From NCBI GenBank assembly GCA_964347035.1, contig CAYFXE010000002.1, forward strand, positions 82,403 through 146,402: a stretch of 64,000 nt of DNA. The letters run 5' to 3'. This DNA is from CAYFXE01 sp964347035. GTDB lineage: Bacteria > Acidobacteriota > Aminicenantia > Aminicenantales > Aminicenantaceae. A program made the translations under genes and the position numbers. This document shows, piece after piece, positions 52,750 through 61,443 of this stretch (within the stretch, counting starts at the first letter, position 1; each line of letters opens with the position of its first letter). A model generated the notes under the pieces. It did not search any database. It was not told the origin of the DNA and saw only the letters and a program-made list of their open reading frames with translations.

Positions 52750-54186
52750 TTATATTACTGTTCCAGGGGAAAGGACGACATTTTTCGGAATGACTATAAT
52801 CCCATCCCGAATGACATAGTGTTCCGAAGTTTCGTCATTAACTCCCCGGGCATTGATCAGCTTAACTCTATTTCCTATGCGGGCATTCTTGTCGATGATG
52901 GCTTTGCGGATCTCGCAGCCGCTTCCTATTCCTACATGGGGTAGGTCCTGTTTTTCATTTCGGGCCATCTCTTCACTTGACTCAAAGAAGTCAGCCCCCA
53001 TCAGGATCGAACGCTCTATAACTGAGTTTTCTCTAATGAAGGACCGTATCCCGACTATGGAATGGATGATCTTCGAACGGTTGATTATACTGCCCTCACA
53101 CAAGATGGAATATTCAATTTCTGAGGATAAAATCTTGGATCCGGGAAGAAAACGAGCACGGCTGAAAATAAGCTTGTCTTCATCGTAGAAATTGAATTTG
53201 GGTAAAGGATTCGTTAAATCAAGGTGGACTTCGTAAAAACTCTGTATAGTCCCGATATCTTCCCAATATCCATCGAAGAGGTAGGCATGGACTTTCTTCT
53301 GTTTGATGGCATACGGAATGACATCCCTGCCGAAATCTTTAAAATCGGTTTTTTCAAGCAGCTCTCTGAGGATATCCCAGTTAAACAGATAAATCCCCAT
53401 GGAAGCAAGATGCGTCCTTCCAGCGGCATCTATCTGAAACTGATGGAAGAACTCTTCGGGAACTCTCGTGCTCTCGAGCTGAGTCGGTTCCTTGGGCTTT
53501 TCGTAAAAAGCTGTTATTCGAGCGTTCTTGTCGATTTGCATCACGCCGTAGTCAGAGGCTTGATCATACTCGACAGGATTGACAGCGATGGTGATATCTG
53601 CTCCTTTCTCCAGATGAAAACCAATAAATTGACGGTAGTCCATCCTGTAAATATGATCACCAGAAAGAATGAGCACGAGATCCCCTTCTGTCCGGAAAAA
53701 TCTCAGATTTTGCCTAACCGCATCGGCTGTTCCTTGATACCAGTCAGGACTTTCGAGCGTCTGCTGGGCTGAGAGAATGGTTATGTAATCTTTGGAGAAT
53801 TTATCAAAACTGTAGGTCAAGAAGATATGACGATGCAGGGATTCACTGCTGTACTGAGTCAGGATGAAAATCCTCCAAAAACCAGAATGAATACAAGTTA
53901 TACCTGGGTTGATTAACTGAGCAGTACAGATACCAAAGAGTACCTCAGCATGTGTCATTGATAATATCCCGTTATAACAATATGTTGCANNNNNNNNNNT
54001 CAGGATGAAAATCCTCCTCAAACCAGAATGAATACAATTGCTTAAAGGAATATCGATGAGACGGAACCGGCCAGCAATAGGAACCGCGGGTTTACTCCGT
54101 TTTTTTGTTAACGGATACAGCCGCTTGCCTTGACCGCCAGCCAGGATGATCGTGACGACTTTTGCCAATATATTCTGCCTTCTCAC
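52750..54186 (-). CDS. glgC: Glucose-1-phosphate adenylyltransferase (ADP-glucose pyrophosphorylase), with local assembly disturbance
   Basis: Makes ADP-glucose for GlgA and possibly for the glycosyltransferases. IILAGGQGKRLYPLT (nucleotide-binding loop), KPAVPIAGRFRLIDIPLSNC, QGTADAVRQNLRF, LILSGDHIYRMDYRQFI, GIYLFNWDIL, and a C-terminal left-handed beta-helix with HVGIGSGCEIRKAIIDKNARIG. The frame spans ten N (53990-53999) next to a 37-bp near-exact direct repeat; the extra 141 nt equal 47 codons, and removing them gives about 431 aa, the family's normal size, with an uninterrupted RRIFILTQYSSESLHRHIF. So the true gene is probably intact and the insert an assembly artefact. The start is either GTG 54186 or TTG 54168, the latter with GAGAAGG upstream. 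Confidence 0.93.
   Translation of the reverse strand: MRRQNILAKVVTIILAGGQGKRLYPLTKKRSKPAVPIAGRFRLIDIPLSNCIHSGLRRIFILXXXXATYCYNGILSMTHAEVLFGICTAQLINPGITCIHSGFWRIFILTQYSSESLHRHIFLTYSFDKFSKDYITILSAQQTLESPDWYQGTADAVRQNLRFFRTEGDLVLILSGDHIYRMDYRQFIGFHLEKGADITIAVNPVEYDQASDYGVMQIDKNARITAFYEKPKEPTQLESTRVPEEFFHQFQIDAAGRTHLASMGIYLFNWDILRELLEKTDFKDFGRDVIPYAIKQKKVHAYLFDGYWEDIGTIQSFYEVHLDLTNPLPKFNFYDEDKLIFSRARFLPGSKILSSEIEYSILCEGSIINRSKIIHSIVGIRSFIRENSVIERSILMGADFFESSEEMARNEKQDLPHVGIGSGCEIRKAIIDKNARIGNRVKLINARGVNDETSEHYVIRDGIIVIPKNVVLSPGTVI
53859..54036. repeat. 37-bp direct repeat flanking an assembly gap inside glgC
   Basis: 53859-53895 and 54000-54036 match at 35 of 37 bases. Between them lie about 94 bp unrelated to glgC plus the ten-N gap. 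Most likely a contig end carrying erroneous or strain-variant sequence. Confidence 0.75.
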
Positions 54187-54308
54187 GCTCGTTTGAGTGT
54201 AGAGAAGAATTTAATGGAAATGCGGGGAAATGTAAAGGATAAAAAACTGGATAGCTTAGGAGGAGATTTGTTCGCGGGATGATCAGTGTCAATAAGTGGG
54301 ATATTTTC

Positions 54309-55517
54309 TTAGCTGTTTTCCTCTTCTACCACGGCCTGTAATTTTTCCAAGAATTCAGGAATAGCAGATGTCACGCGGTTCCAGTTGGGGATGAGTGGGG
54401 AGTAGAGCGGATTTTCCAGGAATTCCTTGCCTGCGATTTGGATGGCGTTGGTGAAAGCCTCTACCATCCTTGTTTCCTCATGGCGGTCAAAAAAGAGTCC
54501 GTTAATCGCAGCATCATCATGATAGCGCTTGATGGTATCTTGGGCAGTACGAAGGTAATTGACCACCAATGTGTTAAATAGACTTTCGCTTAAAGGAGCG
54601 CCCTCGATGGCAAGATTCCTGAAGATAGCCTTGGCAATATCAATGGACATTTTCATGAGACCAGTCTCAGGATCTTCTGCTGATAGAGGCTGATGTTTGT
54701 GCTCGTAGGTTTCACAGAGTTCTACCTGGCAAATTCTCTTTAATGAACAATTGCGATAGACTTCAGACAGTGTTTCCACTTCAATTCCCCAATCCCCAGG
54801 AATGCGGTTAATTCGGGCGAGGTCAGCGCTCATAGAGAATTCTCCAGCCAGCGGATAGCGAAAACTATCCAGGTAAACGATCAGGGGGAGAGGACCGAGG
54901 AGTTTTTCTAGGCTCCTGATAATAGGTGTGACAAAAAGACGAGTGACCCTTCCGTGCATGCGATCTGTGACTCGAGCATAGTAACCCTTACAGAATACAT
55001 AATCTATATTTGGTGAGGCCACAGGATAACATAGTCTCCCAAGGAGCTCTCGGGAATAATTGACTATGTCACAATCATGGAGAGCAATGACCTTACTCTC
55101 TTCTCGAGCTAAAATGTAGCCGTAAGCTGTCCAACAGGAACGACCTTTTCCATCCTCTCCCACATAAAGGCCGTTTTCTTCTAGTAATTTATAGAGCTTT
55201 CCTATGCCTGGACCGGTGTTCCAGATGATACGCGTTCTTTGAGGAAATGAAGAAAAGAATTCTTTTGCCTTAATAAACTGTTCTTGTTTAGTCCTCCCCA
55301 TAGTGACAATTATCTCATTGAGATATGGCACTTTTTTTATCTCTTCTACTATCTGCTTGATGGCAGGGGCTTCTAATTCTGAGTAAGTAGAGGGAAGCAC
55401 CAAGGCAATAGGCCGATGGCGATTGAATTCCGTCAATTCGCGATCCATCCGATCGAGGTCAGCTTTGCCAAGTCGATGAAAAGTAGCTACGACACCAGTT
55501 TGATAAAAATCAGCCAT
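54309..55517 (-). CDS. gpgS: Glucosyl-3-phosphoglycerate synthase (GT81)
   Basis: Protein of 402 aa with AAAGGAGGGC before the ATG. GT81 GT-A enzyme joining NDP-glucose and 3-phosphoglycerate to glucosyl-3-phosphoglycerate. Supporting segments: ALVLPSTYSELEAPAIKQIVEEI, IWNTGPGIGKLYKLLEENGL, GKGRSCWTAYGYILA, metal motif ALHDCDIVNYS, PLAGEFSMSADLARINRIPGDWGIEVETLSEVY, and a helical C-terminus. This is the long form I recall from Persephonella-type GpgS. It is 31 nt downstream of the phosphatase gene on the same strand, forming the two-step glucosylglycerate pathway, with glgC nearby to supply ADP-glucose. Confidence 0.9.
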   Translation of the reverse strand: MADFYQTGVVATFHRLGKADLDRMDRELTEFNRHRPIALVLPSTYSELEAPAIKQIVEEIKKVPYLNEIIVTMGRTKQEQFIKAKEFFSSFPQRTRIIWNTGPGIGKLYKLLEENGLYVGEDGKGRSCWTAYGYILAREESKVIALHDCDIVNYSRELLGRLCYPVASPNIDYVFCKGYYARVTDRMHGRVTRLFVTPIIRSLEKLLGPLPLIVYLDSFRYPLAGEFSMSADLARINRIPGDWGIEVETLSEVYRNCSLKRICQVELCETYEHKHQPLSAEDPETGLMKMSIDIAKAIFRNLAIEGAPLSESLFNTLVVNYLRTAQDTIKRYHDDAAINGLFFDRHEETRMVEAFTNAIQIAGKEFLENPLYSPLIPNWNRVTSAIPEFLEKLQAVVEEENS

Positions 55518-55548
55518 TTTGCCCTCCTTTTTGGGGGAGATTTTGTTA

Positions 55549-56373
55549 TTATGATAGCCTGTTTAAGATTTTCAAGATAGCCTCGCACCAGCCTTGAGGT
55601 CCGATGCCCGGGGCAAGGATTAAGTTATCAAGATTAATGGAAGGATCATAGATTCCATCCGGCTTTTGCACCAAGACTGGATAATCGACCATCTTCAACA
55701 TCGGCAGGTCATTCTGGCTGTCCCCAAGAGCGATTGTTTTCAAAAGTTCAGATTTTTTCCTGTAGATATCTCTCAGCAGCATGACCGCTTTTCCTTTGTC
55801 ATTATTACCCATGAGATGGTAAAAACGCCCTCCTCTGGTAATGTGAAGGTTAGAACGGCTTGCCATTTCTTGTATGTCTTCGATAGCTGTTCCCTCATTC
55901 AGGATAAAGGGCTCATCATATTCTCTTATTTTCGCCAAACTGGCTTGTTTTAAAGAAAAGTTGCAAAGATCCGACACTTCCTGGGGGAAAAGATCACCAA
56001 AACCCTTGATATCTTTTGGGATGTGTTCTTTTATCTGATTAAAGGCTACTCGAATTTCTTTGTAGGGGGTCCCCAGTTCGATAATAAAATATTCAGGATC
56101 TTCTTTCGTGGATGAGAAAGGATGTGAGAAATAGCCTTTGGGGATAAAAACAGCGCCACCATTTTCCGAAATGAACGGATCCGCATTGTTTAGTTCCAAC
56201 CGTACGTTTTCGATTTCAGCTCGGGTCTTGCTGGTACAGATAATGAGGGGGATATCCTTTTCTATTAATGCATTCAAGGCAGGAACAGCTGCCTCAAAAG
56301 AATATGTCTGATGGTCAAGAAGGGTTCCATCTAAATCAGTGAAGATCAGAAGTTTTGGGTTTCTATTCATCAC
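55549..56373 (-). CDS. HAD phosphatase of the mannosyl/glucosyl-3-phosphoglycerate phosphatase family
   Basis: HAD type IIB phosphatase of 274 aa. Motif I LIFTDLDGTLLDHQTYS (nucleophile and acid/base Asp), motif II ICTSKTRAEIENVRLELN, Lys motif in NNDKGKAVMLL, motif IV ALGDSQNDLPMLKMVDYPVLV. PFISENGGAVFIP and the HITRGGRFYHLMG stretch are characteristic of mannosyl-3-phosphoglycerate phosphatases (MpgP), whose members also act on glucosyl-3-phosphoglycerate. Directly upstream of GpgS, so here it most likely yields glucosylglycerate (GpgP role). Start GTG 56373 or ATG 56370. Confidence 0.88.
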   Translation of the reverse strand: MMNRNPKLLIFTDLDGTLLDHQTYSFEAAVPALNALIEKDIPLIICTSKTRAEIENVRLELNNADPFISENGGAVFIPKGYFSHPFSSTKEDPEYFIIELGTPYKEIRVAFNQIKEHIPKDIKGFGDLFPQEVSDLCNFSLKQASLAKIREYDEPFILNEGTAIEDIQEMASRSNLHITRGGRFYHLMGNNDKGKAVMLLRDIYRKKSELLKTIALGDSQNDLPMLKMVDYPVLVQKPDGIYDPSINLDNLILAPGIGPQGWCEAILKILNRLS

Positions 56374-56703
56374 AGATTAAAATATCCATTTCAGAATTTT
56401 AATCTCCTGGAAGACTTCCTCGGCTTTTATTGATTTTAAATCACCAGGATTATTTTTTCAAATGGTTCTTTGGACACATTTTCTTATCCACATGAAAGTG
56501 ATCACTTTAAGACTCATTTTTTACGTTTTGAAGTGATTCCGTTTTAGTTGAAGTCCTTCTTTCCATATGCTATAAGCTTTAACAAAGGGCCTTTTTATAA
56601 GGCAAAAAGAAGTAGAGATGCAGTCTTTAAAGCTTCATTTCTTTTCTTGACGAAGATAAACTTAGGGATGCTTAGAAAATAGAATCTTTTGGAGGGAAAA
56701 CAA
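56374..56703. promoter_or_regulatory. Divergent control region with a perfect 14-bp palindrome
   Basis: No gene in this 330-bp stretch between the GpgP-GpgS operon and the TrkA-C membrane protein. AAAGTGATCACTTT at 56495-56508 is a perfect palindrome; a related GAAGTGATTCC follows at about 56528. A small GCCTT/AAGGC hairpin lies at 56589-56603. The palindrome is a candidate operator for the solute operon, the ion-handling gene, or both. Confidence 0.45.
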
Positions 56704-57414
56704 ATGAGCAGCTTATATTTTATCTTTCCGACCCTCCTTGCGGTCTTGATCTCTTTCCTCTTTGTGAGAGCAGCTGCTATTGCTTTGATGATGACCGGCT
56801 TAGAAAAGAGTAAGGCTAGATTTCAGGCCTTATCAGCGTTCTCGGGAACTGGATTCACGACCAAAGAAGCAGAACTGGTGATCAACCATCCTGTTCGGCG
56901 GAAAATCGTTACCTGGCTGATGATCATGGGGAATGCCGGGATTGTTGCGGTCATCGTCACCGCCACATCCTCTCTGGCCACGAGCCGCGGGTATCAACTT
57001 CCGATTAATGTTTTGGTGCTCATTGTCGGGATATTCATCATCTACAAGCTGGCCACCTATCGGCGCTTTCTCAAGAGATGGGAAGGATTTATCGAGAGGA
57101 AGCTCATAAAATCGCCCACGTTTGAAGAAGCTGCCACAGAGGACCTCCTTCATTTCCTTGAGGGTTATGGTCTGGTGAAAAAAATCATCAGCGAAAAATC
57201 GCCGCTGATCGGACATTCTCTATCCGAGGCGAGGTTAACCGAGAAGGGAGTTTTGGTCTTAGGCGTAGAAAGAGCCAAGAGTTGGATCCCGATCCCTAAA
57301 GCGAATGAGATAATCGAGAAGGATGACAGGCTTATCGTGTATGGACCTCATGCTGTCCTGAAAGAACTTTTAAAGGTGCCGACTGGTCTTGCCAATAATG
57401 AACCAAACGCATGA
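56704..57414 (+). CDS. Membrane protein with TrkA-C (RCK_C) domain
   Basis: Start at ATG 56704, since GGAGGG (56691-56696) is its ribosome site; an upstream TTG would overlap it. About 236 aa. Three TM segments (about 3-28, 65-90, 98-118) with a segment QALSAFSGTGFTTKEAE between TM1 and TM2 that recalls the TTGF-type loops of K+ transporters. A cytoplasmic TrkA-C domain follows (about 150-228, IISEKSPLIGHSLSEARLTEKGVLVLGVERAKSWIPIPKANEIIEKDDRLIVYG). Such RCK_C domains bind nucleotides or ions and gate transport. Transport activity of this short family is not established. It precedes corA, so an ion-homeostasis role is plausible. Confidence 0.85.
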   Translation: MSSLYFIFPTLLAVLISFLFVRAAAIALMMTGLEKSKARFQALSAFSGTGFTTKEAELVINHPVRRKIVTWLMIMGNAGIVAVIVTATSSLATSRGYQLPINVLVLIVGIFIIYKLATYRRFLKRWEGFIERKLIKSPTFEEAATEDLLHFLEGYGLVKKIISEKSPLIGHSLSEARLTEKGVLVLGVERAKSWIPIPKANEIIEKDDRLIVYGPHAVLKELLKVPTGLANNEPNA

Positions 57415-57486
57415 AATATGAATAGAAAGAATCGACAGTTCTAGATTTGACGTTTCTTCTTTTGTGCGTTTGACAGGGAGGTGAAA

Positions 57487-58560
57487 ATGAGTAAGGTAAG
57501 CAAACTCATCAGGAGAAGGGAAACGAAGATCGGACTTCCTCCTGGAACAGCAGTGTTTGTGGGAGAGCAAAAGACCGAAAAGGTGAAAATTTCCTACCTC
57601 GACTATGATGAGGCTCGGGTTCAGGGGAAAAAGGTCGAATCGGTGGAAGAATGTTTTCCTTTTAAAGAGACTCCAACCGTGACTTGGATAAACATGGACG
57701 GGATTCATGAGGTGGAGATCATCCAGAAGATTGGTAAGCACTTTGATCTGCATCCGCTCATTCTAGAGGATATCCTAAACACCCACCAGAGGCCAAAGAT
57801 GGAGGAATTCGAGCACTACTTATACATCGTTATAAGGATGCTGTATTACGACGAAGAAGAAAATGATATTAAGGGAGAACAGGTCAGTCTGATAGTAGGC
57901 GAAAATTATGTTATCTCACTTCAGGAAAGAGAAGGAGATATATTTGAACCCATAAGGGATAGAATCAGGAACGGAAAGGGCCGCATCAGAAGGATGGGGG
58001 CTGATTACCTTGCTTATGCTCTGTTAGATGCCATTGTGGATAACTATTTTATCATTCTGGAAAAGATCGGAGAGCGATTAGAGGAGCTTGAAGATAAAGT
58101 GGTGAGTGATCCAAAGCCTGAAACCTTGCAAGAAATTCATACCCTAAAAAGAGAGATGATCTTTCTGCGCAAGTCTGTCTGGCCATTAAGAGAGGTCATC
58201 AATAACTTAGAAAGAGGGGAATCTTCACTCATCCAGGAAAAGACCCAGATATACCTCAGAGATGTCTATGATCATACCATTCAAGTGATAGATACGGTCG
58301 AGACCTACAGGGATATGCTCTCAGGAATGCATGATACGTATCTATCCAGTGTCAGCAACAGGATGAACGAGATCATGAAGGTGCTGACGATCATCGCGAC
58401 AATCTTTATTCCCTTAACCTTCATCGCCGGAATCTATGGTATGAATTTTAAATTCATGCCGGAGCTGGAATGGCGTTGGGCCTATTTTTTAGTGTGGGGT
58501 GTTATCCTCGTCGTCGCCGTTGTGATGGTGATTTTCTTCAGAAGAAGAAGATGGCTTTAG
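57487..58560 (+). CDS. corA: CorA-family magnesium/cobalt transporter
   Basis: About 357 aa from ATG 57487 (GGGAGG upstream; GTG 57481 is in frame but overlaps the site). Large cytoplasmic N-terminal domain (WINMDGIHEVEIIQKIGKHFDLHPLILEDILNTHQRPKMEEFEHYLYIVIRML), a long stalk helix (DMLSGMHDTYLSSVSNRMNEIMKVLTIIATIFIPLTFIAGIYG) leading to TM1 with the signature GMN (YGMNFKFMPELEWRW), then TM2 and a basic tail RRRRWL. A homopentameric channel for Mg2+ or other divalent cations in the inner membrane. Complete and normal in length. Confidence 0.96.
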   Translation: MSKVSKLIRRRETKIGLPPGTAVFVGEQKTEKVKISYLDYDEARVQGKKVESVEECFPFKETPTVTWINMDGIHEVEIIQKIGKHFDLHPLILEDILNTHQRPKMEEFEHYLYIVIRMLYYDEEENDIKGEQVSLIVGENYVISLQEREGDIFEPIRDRIRNGKGRIRRMGADYLAYALLDAIVDNYFIILEKIGERLEELEDKVVSDPKPETLQEIHTLKREMIFLRKSVWPLREVINNLERGESSLIQEKTQIYLRDVYDHTIQVIDTVETYRDMLSGMHDTYLSSVSNRMNEIMKVLTIIATIFIPLTFIAGIYGMNFKFMPELEWRWAYFLVWGVILVVAVVMVIFFRRRRWL

Positions 58561-58603
58561 AAAAATTTCTGTTGATTGATATCTTCCAGGCAAGTCTGAA
58601 AGA

Positions 58604-58810
58604 ATGATTCAGATGAATATAAAGACCATCCTTATTTTGATAATTGTTTTATTGGCTTTGTTCATATTCCTCCAAAACACCCAAATCGTCAGCCTCCAAC
58701 TACTTTTTTGGAAAATCAGCATGTCCCGGATTATTTTTATGTCCTTTCTTATCGTTGTTGGATTTGCGCTTGGAATTCTGGCTGGAGGGTTATTGAGAAA
58801 ACGCTTTTAG
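58604..58810 (+). CDS. LapA-domain small membrane protein
   Basis: Protein of 68 aa with two TM segments (about 8-20 and 42-62) and the LapA/DUF1049 pattern: ILILIIVLLALFIFLQNTQIVSLQLLFWKISMSRIIFMSFLIVVGFALGILAGG ending in basic RKRF. In proteobacteria LapA works with LapB in lipopolysaccharide assembly; in other phyla the domain is found without LapB, so only the family can be stated. ATG 58604 or the second Met at 58613 may be the start. Confidence 0.85.
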   Translation: MIQMNIKTILILIIVLLALFIFLQNTQIVSLQLLFWKISMSRIIFMSFLIVVGFALGILAGGLLRKRF

Positions 58811-58909
58811 GCACTTAGAAATAGTCTTATTTTTGGATTAAGTATTATCCAGAGGAAGATACTATCCCTGATACGAATCATGAATATCTAAGCAGGTCAG
58901 AATACTCTA

Positions 58910-60384
58910 TTGCCTAGACAAATGATCAATCAAGTGGCAAAAATTATATTAGGGTTAATTTTCGTTTTTACCTTGTGCATATTTCCTATATTATATCCAC
59001 AAGAGACGGAATATGTACCTCAGATAGAAATTCTAGATTCCTTAAGCCCGGAATTGAAAGAGGCCATATCGCGTTTTCGTTTAAAAGAAATAAATCCTCA
59101 TTTGTTTTCTGTTCGACCCTATTTCAAAACATTTACACTCGTGAGAGAAAAAAAACATTATTTATACGCAGGATTTCAAGTTGTGGCCATCAATTTAGTA
59201 GTATGGACGTACGATGTCAGCGTATTAAAAGCAGGTTGGGCGAGGATTTCTTTGCAGTCAATCTTGAATAACTTCAAATATGGCTTCGAGTGGGATGATA
59301 ATAGTTTCAAGACCAATCAGAATGAGCATCCCTTCCATGGAGCCATGTATTTTTCTTCGGCAAGGAGCAGTGGATTAGATTTCTGGGAATCCATGATTTA
59401 TCCTTTTGTAGGGAGCTTCATGTGGGAATTTGTTATGGAAACGAATCGACCCTCAGCGAATGATTTTATCATGACACCTCTTGGGGGATCACTTTAGGCG
59501 AGGTATTATTTCGAGTTGCAGATCTGATAAATGATAGGGATTCTTTCGGATTTCAAAAAATAATTCAGCGTTCAATCATCTTTATTATCAATCCAGCTTA
59601 CGGTTTTAATTTAATCACAAGAAAAGGATTCAAAAAGAGAACTCCTTATGAACAACATCATTATGATTTCAATCTTGCTTTGGGATCATACAATCCTGTT
59701 TTTAATCGAGCCATGGTTGCCGTTGTCGCTAATTTAGAATACAAAGATGCTTCATTGAAAGTCGACTCTGACATATATCCATATTCTTGGTTTTCTCTTC
59801 ATCTTAAACTTGGATTCAATAACATCACACCTTATGATAAGGAAATTCTTACAACTGGAATACTGGTGGGGAAAAGAGGAAAACACAGCTTGATGGGGAT
59901 TTTTGGGATATTTGACTATATTGATAATAATCTCTCAGAGAAGATGTCTGCAGTAGGATTTGGGCCGGGCTTAAGAACCGAGTACAGATCTAAATCGAAT
60001 ATGTTCATTCACACGGCTGGCGTTTTATCAGTTATAGTTGGAGGATCAGCCTCATCCCTCGATTTCTACTATAGCCATCAATTGGCATCGACAAGATATC
60101 CATATTCTTTCGGACCAGGAGCGAAAGGTGAGATTGATTTAGAGATTGGCAGGAAAGGTCTTGGCAGCGTTCAATCTGAATACGCCCAGTATTGGGTGCA
60201 TTCCCTTCATACTCAAGCAGAACATTTTCTTTCTGTCCTTTCTTCCTACATCCATCTAGAGCTGTCAAAAGTATCTAAGATATCTTTTGGCTATGAGTAT
60301 AATTTCAGGCATACTCTATTCCGGGGTACTGCTTATAGCAGCAGAAAAGGGTCAGCTATTGTCTTTTATACTCTAAAACTATAA
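58910..60384 (+). pseudogene. DUF3943-domain outer-membrane-like protein, single frameshift
   Basis: Reading from 58910 (or ATG 58922) gives a signal peptide (IILGLIFVFTLCIFPILYPQ) and a DUF3943 domain (KAGWARISLQSILNNFKYGFEWDDNSFKTNQNEHPFHG...WEFVMETNRPSANDFIMTPLGGSL), then TAG at 59495. One extra T in CTTTAGG restores the expected PLGGSLLGEVLFRVADLI path, and the +1 frame stays open to 60384 with a beta-barrel-like C-terminal half (alternating aromatic strands, final strand SAIVFYTLKL). The break is one base in a short T run, so either a sequencing error or a fresh mutation. DUF3943 proteins are presumed outer-membrane proteins of unknown function. Confidence 0.78.
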
Positions 60385-60584
60385 ATGCCAATTATTAAAC
60401 ACTGATTTAGTTATCTCTTTTTTTCTCTTGCTGATGTAAATAGATAATTTTATTATTTTAAACAACGATATCTTTGAAGAGTCATGACAAACCGAAAATC
60501 CATTGGGTGAGATATGCGATTGGAACGGCCCCATTTTTTTCGCAGCCATAAGCACGATATTAGGCTCTATCCTATTTCTCAGGG

Positions 60585-61340
60585 ATGATTCCGCTGTTGA
60601 AGAGAAAAGATATATTCTTAGAGATTCGTCAAGGGCTTCCCAGGGAGGGACCTGGAAGAAATAAGTATACGAGAAGGGCTTTCAGGTTGCTGCCTATTAT
60701 GGATAAGCCTCGTATTTTGGATATCGGCTGTGGCCTAGGGGGGCAAACCATAGAACTGGCAAAGTTAAGCGGCAGTCAAGTCATTGGATTGGACATCCAC
60801 CAACCTTATCTTGATGAGCTTCGGAAAAGATTGAAACAGAAGGGCTTAAAGATCGTGTCAAGGCAGCACGGGGGACGATGTTCGATCTTGGTTATCCAAA
60901 TGAACATTTTGACATTATCTGGGCTGAAGGGGCCATTTACATCATCGGTTTTGAAAAGGGCCTCAAGGAATGGCGAAAGTTCATAAAATCTAATGGGTTT
61001 CCTCGTCGTCCATGAGATGTGCTGGCTCCAGCCGAATCCTCCGCAGGAAATCCATGATTATTGGATGTCCGTTTATCCTGGTATCATGACCATTCCCGAA
61101 AACCTTGAATCGACCCCCGACCGGGGCTATCAAGTCATCGGCCATTTTCCTCTGCCAGATGATGCCTGGTGGGTGGAATACTACGGCCCACTCGAGAAAC
61201 GACTCGACAAACTCCGAGATAAATATAGCGACGATCCTAAGGCTTTGTCGGTGATTGATGAAGAGCAGCAAGAAATAGAGCTTTATCGAAAATATAACGC
61301 GTGGTATGGATCCGTATTTTATGTTATGCAAAAGGAATAA
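60585..61340 (+). pseudogene. Class I SAM-dependent methyltransferase with two compensating frameshifts
   Basis: About 250 codons. Start MIPLLKRKDIFLEIRQGLPREGPGRNKYTRRAFRLL, SAM-binding motif ILDIGCGLGGQTIELAKL and acidic GLDIHQPYLDEL. Near 60850 the homology moves to another frame (KDRVKAARGTMFDLGYPNEHFDIIWAEGAIYIIGFEKGLKEWRKFIKSNGF) and returns to the original frame near 60995 (FLVVHEMCWLQPNPPQEIHDYW...). One base lost and one gained would fix it. Domain content is a normal Methyltransf_11-type protein; substrate unknown. Two offsetting single-base errors within 145 bp suggest poor local sequence quality more than decay. Confidence 0.78.
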
Positions 61341-61443
61341 TCAGAACTTTTAAATCTTAAAGAAAACCCTGCAGAAAAAAAATTTCATTTGTAATCAAGG
61401 TCTGCTATATATTTCGCATCTAATAGGATCGAAAAATGGTTGA

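Noticed and set aside
53877..53989. A genuine extra domain in GlgC
   Set aside because: It is bounded by a near-exact direct repeat and an N gap, and removing it restores normal GlgC length and motif continuity.
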